Positions 44,338 through 53,271 of a stretch of DNA of 64,000 nucleotides are shown here, piece by piece. This DNA comes from Streptomyces sp. TLI_171 (GTDB lineage Bacteria; Actinomycetota; Actinomycetes; Streptomycetales; Streptomycetaceae). The position numbers and the translations under genes were made by a program. The notes below the pieces were generated by a model. That model ran no database searches and had not been told where the DNA came from. It was given only the letters and a program-made list of their open reading frames with translations. Position 1 is the first letter of the stretch; each line of letters begins with the position of its first letter. The DNA lies in contig NZ_RAPS01000003.1 in assembly GCF_003610255.1 (NCBI RefSeq), forward strand, positions 112,254-176,253, in the 5' to 3' direction.

Positions 44338-44738
44338 CAACCTTCCCCTCGGTCGGGAAGGTTCGGTAGCACCTCGGCGAGGAGCAGATCCAGGAGGAGC
44401 CCTACGGCGTGAGAGAGGGCGACGGCGCCTTCGGGGACGTCGACGTAATCAACGGCCACCGTGGCGCTACGCTCGGCCCAGTGATCCAGCAGCTCCACGG
44501 TGACGCCATCGGCCAGGAGCTCGCGCCACGGGTCCGCGGCCTCGAAGGCCAGCGGCACCCACACCAGATGCACCGCCGGATCGCCGCCGAGATGCGGGCC
44601 GAAACCGACGACCGCGACCGGGTCCAAAGGCGCGCCGAGAGCCGGGTGCCAGACCGACAGCACGGCCACGCGCCACAGTTCGGCGGTCTCTCCCGCGGTC
44701 GAGACGGTGGCCGGCGGTGCATGGAGGGGATCGGACAT
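44337..44738 (-). CDS. Small hypothetical acidic protein
   Basis: 133 residues: ATVSTAGETAELWRVAVLSV, then WHPALGAPLDPVAVVGFGPH, HLVWVPLAFEAADPWRELLA, ending LLLDLLLAEVLPNLPDRGEG. Hydrophobic strands and an acidic character recall small chaperones or adaptors of large secreted proteins, but that is only a guess. It is the first gene after promoter-like element A (44763-44794), with RBS GAAGGAG near the ATG, and is coupled to the kinase-like gene. So the three genes 44738 to 39506 probably form their own transcription unit. Confidence 0.72.
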   Translation of the reverse strand: MSDPLHAPPATVSTAGETAELWRVAVLSVWHPALGAPLDPVAVVGFGPHLGGDPAVHLVWVPLAFEAADPWRELLADGVTVELLDHWAERSATVAVDYVDVPEGAVALSHAVGLLLDLLLAEVLPNLPDRGEG

Positions 44739-44762
44739 CGGAACTCCTTCCTCGTTCGCCCT

Positions 44763-44794
44763 CCATAGATGGCGGCCGAGGACGCGGTGTGACC
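44763..44794 (-). promoter_or_regulatory. Promoter-like element A (GGTCACACCG-N14-ATCTATGG)
   Basis: Minus strand: GGTCACACCG (44785-44794), 14 bp containing CGGCCGC, then ATCTATGG (44763-44770), 25 bp before the ATG at 44738. The same arrangement with identical spacing occurs at 51322-51353. It may be a promoter for an alternative sigma factor or an activator site. Confidence 0.6.
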
Positions 44795-44857
44795 GCGGCC
44801 AAGAGGATTTCCCGAGGGCACTGCGCAGGGTCAGAAACTCTTACCTCAGGGCCCGCA

Positions 44858-45964
44858 TCAACTGCGCGGCAGGAGCGAGGACATGTAGCGGACGGTGACG
44901 GCGAAGGCGTCTCCGGGCCGTGCGTGGATGTCCTCCCGTCCGTTCGCGGTCATCACCGCGCCGTGCAGCGCGTACTGATGGGGGTTCTGGCTGATCAGGG
45001 TCAGCCGGTCGCGAAAGAGGGCGACGGCTTGGGCGATCCGGTCCGCCCGGGACAGGCCGGTGAGCAGCACCGGAAGATCCGCAGGGAGGTTCTCCGCCAG
45101 CCAGTACAGGCCCGGCAGCGCCCAGGAGTCCCAGTTGTTGTTCTCCCGGACGGTCTGCAGGTTCACGGCGATGCCCGGGGCGGGGACGTCGTCGAACCAG
45201 GCGCGGTAGCGCTCCAGGTCCTCCAGCCGGTACCAGTAGACGTTCGGCACCGCCACGGCGCCGGCGTCGTGGAACTCCTGCGCGATCATGAGGCAGCGGC
45301 GCATGTTCAGCAGGTGCTCGACTCGGGGCCAGTTGCCGTAGATCGAGTAGTTCGGCGAGAGAATCACGTCCCAGTTCTGTGAGGCGAGCTCTTCGACCAG
45401 GCCGCCACGACGGCGGTACGACCAGAACGCTTCCACCAGCGGGTCCTCGCCGTAGCCGACCAGCACCGCCTTCTGCTGCTCGCCGAGCCCGAGGACCTGG
45501 TGGGCGTCCTTCCCGGCGAGCCGCGGGTAGATGGTGTGGGTGTCGGGGCTGAACACTCTCCTGAGTCCGACCGCGTAGGCGGGCCAGCGCAGGCTGGCGT
45601 CCAGTGCGCCGACGGAGCTGCCGTCGGTCATGGGGATGAAGGAGGGCAACTGCGGGAGTTCGCCCTCCACGACCAGGTCGTCGAAGGCGAGGGTGCCGCC
45701 GACGTCGTGCATCCAGGCGGCGATGTCGGTCCGAGAACCGCAGCGGATCGGGCAGCTGGCGCAGGCACCCGCCGGGGAGCCGGCCTCGGCGGCCGCGCAG
45801 CCGCAGTAGCTGCAGTCGGCGTTGCTGCCCGAGCACAGCGGCTCGACGGTGGCCGGCCCGCCGCGGCCGTCCGGGCCCATCCAGAACGCGCAGCGGGTGC
45901 AGTCGCAGCCGCGGCCGGGAAGGGGCACGCCGACGGCGGGCATGGGCAGGGAGACGTTGGCCAT
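44858..45964 (-). CDS. DUF4417-type protein with Cys-rich N-terminus
   Basis: 368 residues from ATG 45964. The N-terminus (about residues 13-75) is very Cys-rich: RGCDCTRCAFW, CSGSNADCSYCGCAA and CASCPIRCG, suggesting zinc or Fe-S clusters. The body carries the features I associate with DUF4417: LVGYGEDPLVEAFWSYRRRG, DVILSPNYSIYGNWPRVEHL, then LNMRRCLMIAQEF, and VPNVYWYRLEDLERYRAWF. This family occurs in phages and conjugative elements; its function is unknown. The start overlaps the stop of the ParB-like gene by one base (TGATG). Confidence 0.8.
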   Translation of the reverse strand: MANVSLPMPAVGVPLPGRGCDCTRCAFWMGPDGRGGPATVEPLCSGSNADCSYCGCAAAEAGSPAGACASCPIRCGSRTDIAAWMHDVGGTLAFDDLVVEGELPQLPSFIPMTDGSSVGALDASLRWPAYAVGLRRVFSPDTHTIYPRLAGKDAHQVLGLGEQQKAVLVGYGEDPLVEAFWSYRRRGGLVEELASQNWDVILSPNYSIYGNWPRVEHLLNMRRCLMIAQEFHDAGAVAVPNVYWYRLEDLERYRAWFDDVPAPGIAVNLQTVRENNNWDSWALPGLYWLAENLPADLPVLLTGLSRADRIAQAVALFRDRLTLISQNPHQYALHGAVMTANGREDIHARPGDAFAVTVRYMSSLLPRS

Positions 45965-47298
45965 CAGGCTGCTACCTCCTGGGAAGCGGGTGTGGCGGTG
46001 TCGGCGGACAGGAACGGCTCGAGTTCGCGCAGCGCCAGGCGCAGAGATCCCCGGTCGTACCGTCCGAGGTCGTGGCCGGTGTGCAGGTCGGCGAGCAGCG
46101 CCCGCAGGGAGTCGAGCGTGGTGCGGACGACGGCCTGGTCGACCAGCGGCCGCTGTTCCGTCGGCGTGTCCGGCCGCTGGTCTGCGGACAGTTCGACTTC
46201 CGGCCTCTGGATGGCGGGAGGCGTGCCGGCAGCGTGCGACGGGGGCTGCGGGGCCCCGCTGACGACCGAGCCGGGTTCGGGGCTGTCGCCTTGCTGCCCG
46301 TTCGCTCCGTCGCCGGCGGGGACGCGGCTGAGCTTCGCCCGCCGGCCGGCGTTGGCGTTGTCGAAGCGTTCGCCGGCGGCGTCGACGATGGCGTCGTTGT
46401 CGAGGTCCGGCGCGGCCAGGCCGATGTCGACGGCGCTGGGCAGCAGGTGGAGCCGGCCGGTGTTCTTGAGGGAGGCCCAGATCCCGGCGGCGGCGTCGGC
46501 GCGGCCGCGCTGCAGCTGGGCGTAGCGGATTCGCGTATTGAGCCGGATCCCCGATTCGTCCATCTCCTCGCTCAGATCGCGCGGCAACTCGCGGAAGGCC
46601 CGCACGAGCTCCATCGCCTTGCGCTCGCTCAGCTGGAGGCCGAGCCGGGTTAGGACCTCGCTCCACGGCGCGGCGCAGCTCCGGTCCCCACCGCGGATCT
46701 TCTCCAGGGCCTGGAACCGTTCGACCGCGTCGGTGATCTCGTAGACCTCGCGCGGCACGGGCTTCCCGGCTCGCAGCAACTTGCCGACCAGGACAGCGCA
46801 GCGCTGGTACATCAGCGCGACGGCTTGCTCGGCAGGTCGGAGGTCCTCCCGGGCGAAGTTCTCCACGAACCGCCAAGTCGCCCTCTCCTCGTCCGACAGT
46901 GGGCCGGGGCACACGATGGCGGGAATCGCCTCGAAATGCGGGTTCTCGCCGAGGTGCAGGGCGCCCCACCGCATCGCGCGCAGCCGGCGCTCTCCGGAGA
47001 CCAGCCGCATGGCCGGCGCACCGCCGCCCCGGCCCGGCGTCTCCTCGACCAGCACCGGCTCCAGGAGCCCGACTTCGCTGATGGAAGAGATCAAGTCGGC
47101 GAGCTCGACCGGGGCGGTCGCGTCGCCTGGCTGTCGGCCCTGAGGCTCGGTGTAAGCGCTGCCCGGCCCGCGCAGCGGCAGCATCACGAACCGCCGCTGC
47201 GCCAGGCGGCTGTGGCGCTGGAGGATCTCCGCCAAGTGGATCATGCTGACGCCGGCGGATCCGGGTACGACGTCCGAGTCGGGGTCGCTGGTCGTCAC
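45964..47298 (-). CDS. ParB/Spo0J-like nuclease-domain protein
   Basis: 444 residues. ELADLISSISEVGLLEPVLV, MRLVSGERRLRAMRW (GERR motif, about residue 102), HFEAIPAIVC and ENFAREDLRPAEQAVALMYQ form the ParB N-terminal domain, which binds CTP in chromosomal ParB and acts as a nuclease in others. A helix-turn-helix follows (WSEVLTRLGLQLSERKAMEL), and the tail is Pro-rich. No ParA is seen next to it, so it may be a transfer- or replication-linked ParB homolog rather than a partition protein. It lies between the DUF4417 gene and the replication-relaxation gene. Confidence 0.85.
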   Translation of the reverse strand: MTTSDPDSDVVPGSAGVSMIHLAEILQRHSRLAQRRFVMLPLRGPGSAYTEPQGRQPGDATAPVELADLISSISEVGLLEPVLVEETPGRGGGAPAMRLVSGERRLRAMRWGALHLGENPHFEAIPAIVCPGPLSDEERATWRFVENFAREDLRPAEQAVALMYQRCAVLVGKLLRAGKPVPREVYEITDAVERFQALEKIRGGDRSCAAPWSEVLTRLGLQLSERKAMELVRAFRELPRDLSEEMDESGIRLNTRIRYAQLQRGRADAAAGIWASLKNTGRLHLLPSAVDIGLAAPDLDNDAIVDAAGERFDNANAGRRAKLSRVPAGDGANGQQGDSPEPGSVVSGAPQPPSHAAGTPPAIQRPEVELSADQRPDTPTEQRPLVDQAVVRTTLDSLRALLADLHTGHDLGRYDRGSLRLALRELEPFLSADTATPASQEVAA

Positions 47299-47331
47299 TG
47301 TGCTGCCTCCTTGTACGGGTGGTGCTGGTCC

Positions 47332-48273
47332 TCAGCTCTCGGCCTGCGGCCGAAGGAACATGTCGGTGGGCGCCTGGTTGCGCAGCAGCGGCTTGAAGAT
47401 CGGCGCGAACGGTCCGTGCTGGCGGAGTTTGGCCAGCGTGGTGACGCCGACGGACAGCTGCCCGGCCAGCGCTGACAGGCCGGGGTTGGCGCCGGTCAGC
47501 GCTCCGAGGTCGTTGATGCGGGAGTCAAGGACGCGCGGCGAGGGGTGGTCCAGCACGATCAGCAGCCGCGGGAAGCGGCTGTAGGTGCTCTGCCACGCGG
47601 GCCGGCTGCCGGTCGGGCGCCGTGCACGGTCGTGCTCCTGCGGGATGTAGTCGTGGTACCGCCCGTATGCGGCGACCTTGTCCGCGAGCCGGGTGACGGT
47701 CATGGTGCAGCGGTCCAACTCGACGAAAGCCCGCAGCATCGTGCGCCGGCCCTCGCCCGTGACGTGCGTGTAGTCCAGGACGGCGTCGGAGATGACGTGG
47801 TCGTCCTCGAAACGGCGCTGGCCGTCTCGCATCCGGTGGGCGACCTCCGGCATCCAGTCCAGCGGCCCGCACTCGTGTCCCGCCGCCCGGGCGTGCTCCA
47901 CCATGGCGATGCCGACCTCGTTCACCGCCAGGGTGTGCGCCTGGCGCGGCCCGGTCGCCGTGGCGGTGGTGGTCCGGTGCTGGCGAGTGATGCTCTCCTG
48001 CGATCCGTCCATGTGCAGGTAGCCCTCCTCGCCCAAGAACCACAGCCATTGGGCGTGACGGGGGTTGCGGTGCAGCGCACGCACCCGCTCGACCAGCCCG
48101 GCGTCCTCCAGGCTCCTGAGCTGGTCCAGCAGGTAGACGGGCCGCTGCGCCTGAGGCTGGAGGAGGCGGTGAAGCTGCTGGGTGGTCATCAGCCGGTGCT
48201 GGTAGAGCACAGTCATGGCCTGCTGGGCCAGCCGCCTCATCATCGCGGGCCGGGCAAGGGTGGCAGCGTTCAT
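47332..48273 (-). CDS. Replication-relaxation family protein
   Basis: 313 residues. The winged-helix N-terminus (TVLYQHRLMTTQQLHRLLQP, then LRSLEDAGLVERVRAL), then HTLAVNEVGIAMVEHARAAG, DDHVISDAVLDYTH and FVELDRCTMTVTRLADKVAA, then YGRYHDYIPQ, fit the actinobacterial replication-relaxation (RRF) family. These proteins are found on conjugative plasmids beside coupling proteins and are thought to assist relaxation at the origin. Its ATG overlaps the stop of the coupling protein gene (ATGA), so the two are coupled. No canonical relaxase is seen in the window, so it may work with one encoded elsewhere. Confidence 0.82.
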   Translation of the reverse strand: MNAATLARPAMMRRLAQQAMTVLYQHRLMTTQQLHRLLQPQAQRPVYLLDQLRSLEDAGLVERVRALHRNPRHAQWLWFLGEEGYLHMDGSQESITRQHRTTTATATGPRQAHTLAVNEVGIAMVEHARAAGHECGPLDWMPEVAHRMRDGQRRFEDDHVISDAVLDYTHVTGEGRRTMLRAFVELDRCTMTVTRLADKVAAYGRYHDYIPQEHDRARRPTGSRPAWQSTYSRFPRLLIVLDHPSPRVLDSRINDLGALTGANPGLSALAGQLSVGVTTLAKLRQHGPFAPIFKPLLRNQAPTDMFLRPQAES

Positions 48274-50750
48274 CCGAGATCAGTGCTCCATGCCTCGTCG
48301 GCGTCGTCGGGTCGGCTGTACTGCGCCTGCTCGGGGTCGACGGCCTCGGTCGGGATCGGGCTGCCGGGCGCGCCCCCGGTTCGGCCGGGCGGTTGCCGGT
48401 TCGGCCCGTCCGCCGGCTCGGATTCGATGTCGTCGGCTGCGGCCGTCCGTGCGGAGGCCCTGTCCGGGGTGAGGTACCGGGTGACGCCGTCGAAGATCCG
48501 CGCGTCGAGGGTCTCCAACCCGGCGAGGATGTCCCCGACGGGGCGCCGCTTGAGGTTGGTGTTCACGGCCTGCTGCAGACGCTCGGCGCCGTCGGGGTTG
48601 TCATAGAGGGCATACGTCTCCTCGACCGAGGCGCCCCGCACCCGGAAGGGGTCGGACATGCCGCTGCCCCGGTTGACGGACATCACGTAGTGGTAGGGCT
48701 GCAGCCTGACCACGGTGTGGGGGTCGACCACCCCGCCCCACCGCCTGGTGACGAGCGCGGCCTCCTCGATGTCGGCCGCGGTGGTCGACAGGATCGACAG
48801 GTTCTGCAACAGGCCGCTCCTGGTGGTCGGAGTCAGACGCTGCATCATCTGCGTCATGGCCAGCAGCCGGACCTGGTACTTGCGCAGTTGCTCGGTGATC
48901 GCGGCTAGGTGGCCCTTGCTGGCTCCGTCCACCGCGGTCAGTTCGTCGATCCAGGTCCAGAACGGCCGGCGCTGCGACGGGTGGATGTTGCGACGAGACA
49001 GTCCGGCCCGGAAGAGGTCGTAGATGATCAGGCAGGAGATGATCCGGTCGGTGTCACCGGAGCCCTCGGGGCAGATGAACACGACCTTGCCCTCGTCCAT
49101 CGCACGCCGGATGTCGTAGGTGCTCTCCGGGTTGCCAAGGAACGCCTTCAGGGCATCCGAGCTGTCCAAGCGCTCCACAATGTTCGTGACGACCGGCGCC
49201 GCCTCCGCCGGGTACCGCGGGAAGCTGTTGCGCCAGAAGCTCTGCAAGCGGGGCGGCAGGTAGGAGGTGACGAGCTTGCGCCAGTCCTCGTCCATTAGCA
49301 GGGTCCCGAGCTGGAACACGGTCGGCGCGAGCTCCGGGTGTCCGACCTCGGCGAACCGGTACGACAGGTAGGCCAGCGACTGCACCGAGCGGGTCAGGAT
49401 GGTCTTCGCGCGCCCGCTCGTGTCGCCCCAGCTCAGGGCGGAGGAAAAGGAGTCGACGATCGCGCCGACCACTTTCGGGATGTCCTTCGGCTGCCGGCCC
49501 TGCATCGACAGCGGGTTCCAGGAGGCGACCATCGCGTCCGGGTCAGTGATCGACAAGTCGATCTCCCACAGCCGCTCGAACAGCCCTTCGTGGGACAGGT
49601 ACCGCTTCGCCTTGCCCCAGCCGTCCCCATGCGGGTCGAGGAACATCACCCCGTGGCCGCTGTGCGCGAGGGCGATCGCCTGGATCAAGGACATCTCGGT
49701 CTTGCCGTAGCCGGACTTGCCCAGGAACAGGCCGAACAGCACCCACTGCAGCGGCACGCCGACCAGGAACTCCCGGCCGTCGGCGCCGGTGGTGAAGCCC
49801 AGCGGCAGCACGTCCCGCTGGCCGGTGTACTCGACCAGGTCCGGCGGCGGCAGCGGGATGCTCGCGTCCGGCAGCTTGGTGTGCGCGTTGTGGACAGTCG
49901 GCGGCTTGAGGAGCCCGGCGATCTCCGCGCCGTTGACCCACCGCTGCCGGCCACGAGGGGAGAACTCCCCGGTGGCGAACCGCCGGTCGAACTGGCGCCG
50001 GTACAGCACCGACCCTGCCCCGACCCGGCGAACCAGGAGGTTGAGGCCGACCTCCCGCCACTGGTTGTCGCCGCTCCACACCTCAAGGGCGGTCACCATC
50101 TCGTCCAGCAGCATCAGCTCCCGGCCCTCGACGCGGGACGAGGCCCGCAGGAGCAGCTGGAAGGCGAAGAACGGCGGTTGCTGGCCGTCCGGGAGGTACT
50201 TGCCCAGCACAGCGGTCATGTCCGCGCGCACCGAGAGGCCTTCGTTGTGGACCACCGAGCCGCCGCCGCGAGCGCTGGCGGACGACCCCGACTGCTTCGC
50301 CTCCTGGGCCACCTGCGCCATCACACCACCGAGGCTGAACGACCCGCGGCCGCCCTGCGGCATGCCGGGCAGGATCGGTCCCGCGCCGCGGCCGCGGCGC
50401 CCGGAACGCAGCAGCTGCCTGCGGCGCCGGTTGAGCTGCGCCGCGGTGACCGGGACCAGGTCGAGGACGACGTCGGCCCGCTCGCCGTCCTCCTGCTTCA
50501 CCGAGCTCAGCGCCGCGGTGATGGCCTGCAGGGGGTCGGGCCGCAGCGGAACCCGCCGCAGGGCGAGGTGGTCGGCCATGGCCAGGGTGAGCTCGGCGCG
50601 GGCGACGAACAGCGGGTGAGCGTCGTCTGCCTCCTGCTCCTGCTCCTGCTCCGGCTCGCCGGCGAGTATCGCGTCGGGCCCGGTGAAGTCCCCGTCCTCG
50701 GCGTCGCGGCGCTTGGCCAGGGGGAAGACGTTGGACAGGCTGCTGCTCAT
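48270..50750 (-). CDS. Conjugative coupling protein (VirD4/TraG-like ATPase)
   Basis: 826 residues. Walker A is GLFLGKSGYGKTEMSLIQ (about residue 345), followed by HSGHGVMFLDPHGDGWGKAK. Walker B is FWTWIDELTAVDGA (about residue 602), followed by YQVRLLAMTQMMQRL (sensor-like Gln). The C-terminal RVRGASVEETYALYDNPDG and disordered tail are typical of actinobacterial type IV coupling proteins. It brings the relaxosome DNA to the secretion channel using ATP. There is no obvious N-terminal transmembrane helix, so it may be anchored by the small membrane protein encoded immediately upstream, whose stop shares a base with this ATG (TGATG). Confidence 0.88.
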   Translation of the reverse strand: MSSSLSNVFPLAKRRDAEDGDFTGPDAILAGEPEQEQEQEADDAHPLFVARAELTLAMADHLALRRVPLRPDPLQAITAALSSVKQEDGERADVVLDLVPVTAAQLNRRRRQLLRSGRRGRGAGPILPGMPQGGRGSFSLGGVMAQVAQEAKQSGSSASARGGGSVVHNEGLSVRADMTAVLGKYLPDGQQPPFFAFQLLLRASSRVEGRELMLLDEMVTALEVWSGDNQWREVGLNLLVRRVGAGSVLYRRQFDRRFATGEFSPRGRQRWVNGAEIAGLLKPPTVHNAHTKLPDASIPLPPPDLVEYTGQRDVLPLGFTTGADGREFLVGVPLQWVLFGLFLGKSGYGKTEMSLIQAIALAHSGHGVMFLDPHGDGWGKAKRYLSHEGLFERLWEIDLSITDPDAMVASWNPLSMQGRQPKDIPKVVGAIVDSFSSALSWGDTSGRAKTILTRSVQSLAYLSYRFAEVGHPELAPTVFQLGTLLMDEDWRKLVTSYLPPRLQSFWRNSFPRYPAEAAPVVTNIVERLDSSDALKAFLGNPESTYDIRRAMDEGKVVFICPEGSGDTDRIISCLIIYDLFRAGLSRRNIHPSQRRPFWTWIDELTAVDGASKGHLAAITEQLRKYQVRLLAMTQMMQRLTPTTRSGLLQNLSILSTTAADIEEAALVTRRWGGVVDPHTVVRLQPYHYVMSVNRGSGMSDPFRVRGASVEETYALYDNPDGAERLQQAVNTNLKRRPVGDILAGLETLDARIFDGVTRYLTPDRASARTAAADDIESEPADGPNRQPPGRTGGAPGSPIPTEAVDPEQAQYSRPDDADEAWSTDLG

Positions 50751-51265
50751 CAGGCGGCCACCCTGGTGCTCTCCAGCTCCGCCGGGCCCTCGAAAGTGAC
50801 GGTGACGCCCGCGGCGGCGGTCAGCTCCTGCCCGGGGTCGCGAAGCTCGCAGCCGACGTAGGCGTGACGGCTGATCAGGGCAAGGGTGCGGCTGCGGGCC
50901 TCGACCCGGTAGGAGGGCGGGCCTCCACTCGATGTCAGGCGGATTCGCACCGCGGTGGCCCGACGGGGTGTCAGGTGCCAGCGGGAGGCGCTCGCCTGGG
51001 CGCGAGCGAGCTGGTGGACGAAGCGCAGGATGTCCTCCTCCCCGGGGTCGAAGCCGGGACGGGGCAGGAACTCCGCCCCGGCCCGGTCGGCGAGCGCGCG
51101 CCGGGCCAGAAGCATCTGCCCGGCGGCGAGCAGGAGCAGCAGCGGCGCGGCGACCAGGATGACCCCAGGGAGATTGGCCGCGACCGCGGCGCCGGCGGAC
51201 TGTGCGAGCTGGGGGGCATGCGAGGCGGCGCCGAGAACAGAGTCGATCATGCCGATGACGGTCAC
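50750..51265 (-). CDS. Small membrane protein coupled to the coupling-protein gene
   Basis: 171 residues from GTG 51265 (VTVIGMIDSVLGAASHAPQL). One membrane segment (ANLPGVILVAAPLLLLLAAG, about residues 27-47), then a soluble domain of strands and helices (DILRFVHQLARAQASASRWH, YRVEARSRTLALISRHAYVG). Candidate membrane anchor for the coupling protein, which is translated from the overlapping start. It is first after promoter-like element B. An alternative start is the ATG five codons later. Confidence 0.72.
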   Translation of the reverse strand: MTVIGMIDSVLGAASHAPQLAQSAGAAVAANLPGVILVAAPLLLLLAAGQMLLARRALADRAGAEFLPRPGFDPGEEDILRFVHQLARAQASASRWHLTPRRATAVRIRLTSSGGPPSYRVEARSRTLALISRHAYVGCELRDPGQELTAAAGVTVTFEGPAELESTRVAA

Positions 51266-51321
51266 TGCAGGTTCCCTCTTCGGTAGGCGCCGGCGGGCGG
51301 CGGGTGAGGATCTGTCAGACC

Positions 51322-51353
51322 CCATAGATCGCGGCCGGGCAGCCGGTGTGACC
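51322..51353 (-). promoter_or_regulatory. Promoter-like element B (GGTCACACCG-N14-ATCTATGG)
   Basis: Minus strand: GGTCACACCG (51344-51353), 14 bp with CGGCCGC, ATCTATGG (51322-51329), about 57 bp before the GTG at 51265. It matches element A at 44763-44794 in both blocks and spacing. Confidence 0.6.
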
Positions 51354-51393
51354 GGGCGAGCGAAATATCTGCGGACGGATCGGCCCGCTGCCG

Positions 51394-52050
51394 CTACGAC
51401 GTGGTGACCGGCAGCCAACTGGTGTCGCCCACGGCCTGGATGAGCCCGATGGTGGCGCTCTGCCGCTCCTGCGCCCGGCCGTGCGGGTCGGTGCCGGCGT
51501 ACACCAAGTGCGCGTCGACCTCGTTGCCGCCGCCGGAGTGGCGGCGGGCGATGCCGGCCTGGATGCGGACGTGGCTCCACGGGGCGGTGGCGGCCTGGCC
51601 GCCGAAGTAGGAGGGGAACGCCGCCCGGCCCTGGCCGGTGAGATCGGCGAGGAGGACCTGGTCGGCAAGGGCGACGAACTGCTGCTCCTGCGTCGGGGGA
51701 AGGTCTGCCGGCTGGGTCTGGTCGAGGACCAGCTGCAGGTAGCGGTCGGGCACTTCGCCGGCGAGCAGGTCGGCCGGCGCGGTCCGGGTGCCGACCGGTG
51801 CCGTGGCAGGCGGGGAGATCGCGGGAGTGGGTGCGGGGGAGGACGTGTCCGAAGTGACCGGTGCCGGGCCAGAGCGAGCCCCGTTGTTGGCATCGGTCAC
51901 CGGCTGCGTGGGCCATTCCGGTGCTGCGGGTGGGTGCCCGACCTCGGGGCGCCCGTCGGGAATGAGCAGCAGGCTGCCGGCGAGGACGAGCAATGAGGCG
52001 GCGGCGATGAGGGGAAGGCGGGCGCTGCGGGGCGCCGTTCGGTTGGGCAC
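51394..52050 (-). CDS. Membrane-anchored or secreted conjugation protein
   Basis: 218 residues. An N-terminal hydrophobic segment (RLPLIAAASLLVLAGSLLLI) acts as signal anchor, followed by a Pro/Thr/Ala-rich linker and a soluble domain from about residue 95 (EVPDRYLQLVLDQTQPADLP, APWSHVRIQAGIARRHSGGG, VDAHLVYAGTDPHGRAQERQ). Its position between the transglycosylase gene and the coupling genes suggests a part of the extracytoplasmic side of the channel. Family not recognised. Confidence 0.72.
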   Translation of the reverse strand: MPNRTAPRSARLPLIAAASLLVLAGSLLLIPDGRPEVGHPPAAPEWPTQPVTDANNGARSGPAPVTSDTSSPAPTPAISPPATAPVGTRTAPADLLAGEVPDRYLQLVLDQTQPADLPPTQEQQFVALADQVLLADLTGQGRAAFPSYFGGQAATAPWSHVRIQAGIARRHSGGGNEVDAHLVYAGTDPHGRAQERQSATIGLIQAVGDTSWLPVTTS

Positions 52051-52092
52051 GGGACTCTCCTCGGTCGGTGGGAAAGGGGAAGCAGTTGGTGG

Positions 52093-53271
52093 TTAGTACC
52101 GGCCGCCGCCGGTGTAGCTGTTCAGCCATACCGGCTCGGTGCGAACGTTCGTTCCGGTGTGCGCGGCATTGATCATCTGGCCGCCGCCGACGTAAATGCC
52201 GACGTGGTAAATGCCCTGGCCGGAGGCGGCCGGGTTGAGGCTGAAGAAGACGAGGTCGCCAACCTGCAGGGCGGCGAGGCCGGCCGACCTCGGGACCTTG
52301 GTGGGCGCCCCGTCGTACTGCTCCTGGGCGGTGCGGGCGATGTTGACGCCTGCCTGGCCGTACGCGTACTGCGACAGGCCGGAGCAGTCGAACCCGACGG
52401 TGTGCGAGGCGGAGCAGGCGCCGTTGAGGTAGCCGTTGGTTTCGTCGCAGAAGCCCAGGCTCGGTCCCGCGGTTCCACCGCCGCCCCAGGAATAGGGGAT
52501 GTTCTGCGCCATCTCCCGCTGCGCGGCGGCGACCACGGCCTGTCCGCGAGCACTGCTGGCGGGCACCGGTGCGTTGCCGGCGTTCTGCCCCATCTGGTCG
52601 TAGGTCGCCTTCCACCCCAGCACCTGGTCGACGTAGGCCTGGCTGTGGTTGTAGCGCAGGATCGCGCTCCTCAGCTGGTCCCCCTTGCCCAGGTCCGCGC
52701 TGCCGGTCCCGCACAGGTACGCCGCGGTGGTCAGCGCGGCGTCGAAGACGTTCTGCGGGTTGCGGGCCCCGTCGCCGTTGCCGTCCTGCCCGTCGCTGAT
52801 CCACGTGGCGGGCATGAACTGCATCGGACCCACCGCGCGGGCGTAGGCGCTACCACCCGCGAGTTGCTTCTCCGCGTCGGTGGCGTTGTACATCGGCGTG
52901 GTGTTCCCGCCGACCCCGGAGCCGTTGAGGGCCGGTCCGTAGATCGGAGGGCTGATGTCCCCGTTCGACGCGATCGAACTGCCCCCGGCCTGGTTGGACT
53001 CCACCTCGCCGATCGCAGCGAGCAGGGACCACGTCATCCCGGCGCAGTTCGGCCGCAGCTTCGGCAGGTTGGCGACCGCGCCGTTGTAGGCGCCCAGGAG
53101 CACCGGGGGGATCCCGGCCACGCTGGAGACGGTTCCGGGCTGCGCAGCCTGACCGGCGTGCGCGGACATGCTGGCGCCCATGACCGCCGCGACCAGGACC
53201 AGCAGCAGGATGAACCCGCTGAAGGGCAGGAGCAGGGCGCCGATGAGCAGCGCCCAATGCTTTCCCGTCAT
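52093..53271 (-). CDS. Bifunctional lytic transglycosylase / NlpC-P60 peptidase (VirB1-like)
   Basis: 392 residues. A signal anchor (HWALLIGALLLPFSGFILLL) precedes a transglycosylase domain: SLLAAIGEVESNQAGGSS with the catalytic Glu (about residue 89), then AVGPMQFMPATW (about 150) and LRSAILRYNHSQAYVDQVL. A C-terminal NlpC/P60 peptidase follows: TVGFDCSGLSQYAYGQAGVN (catalytic Cys about residue 295) and GIYHVGIYVGGGQMINA (catalytic His). It opens peptidoglycan for the mating channel, a standard part of Gram-positive conjugation systems. Its ATG overlaps the stop of the VirB6-like gene (ATGA). Confidence 0.92.
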   Translation of the reverse strand: MTGKHWALLIGALLLPFSGFILLLVLVAAVMGASMSAHAGQAAQPGTVSSVAGIPPVLLGAYNGAVANLPKLRPNCAGMTWSLLAAIGEVESNQAGGSSIASNGDISPPIYGPALNGSGVGGNTTPMYNATDAEKQLAGGSAYARAVGPMQFMPATWISDGQDGNGDGARNPQNVFDAALTTAAYLCGTGSADLGKGDQLRSAILRYNHSQAYVDQVLGWKATYDQMGQNAGNAPVPASSARGQAVVAAAQREMAQNIPYSWGGGGTAGPSLGFCDETNGYLNGACSASHTVGFDCSGLSQYAYGQAGVNIARTAQEQYDGAPTKVPRSAGLAALQVGDLVFFSLNPAASGQGIYHVGIYVGGGQMINAAHTGTNVRTEPVWLNSYTGGGRY

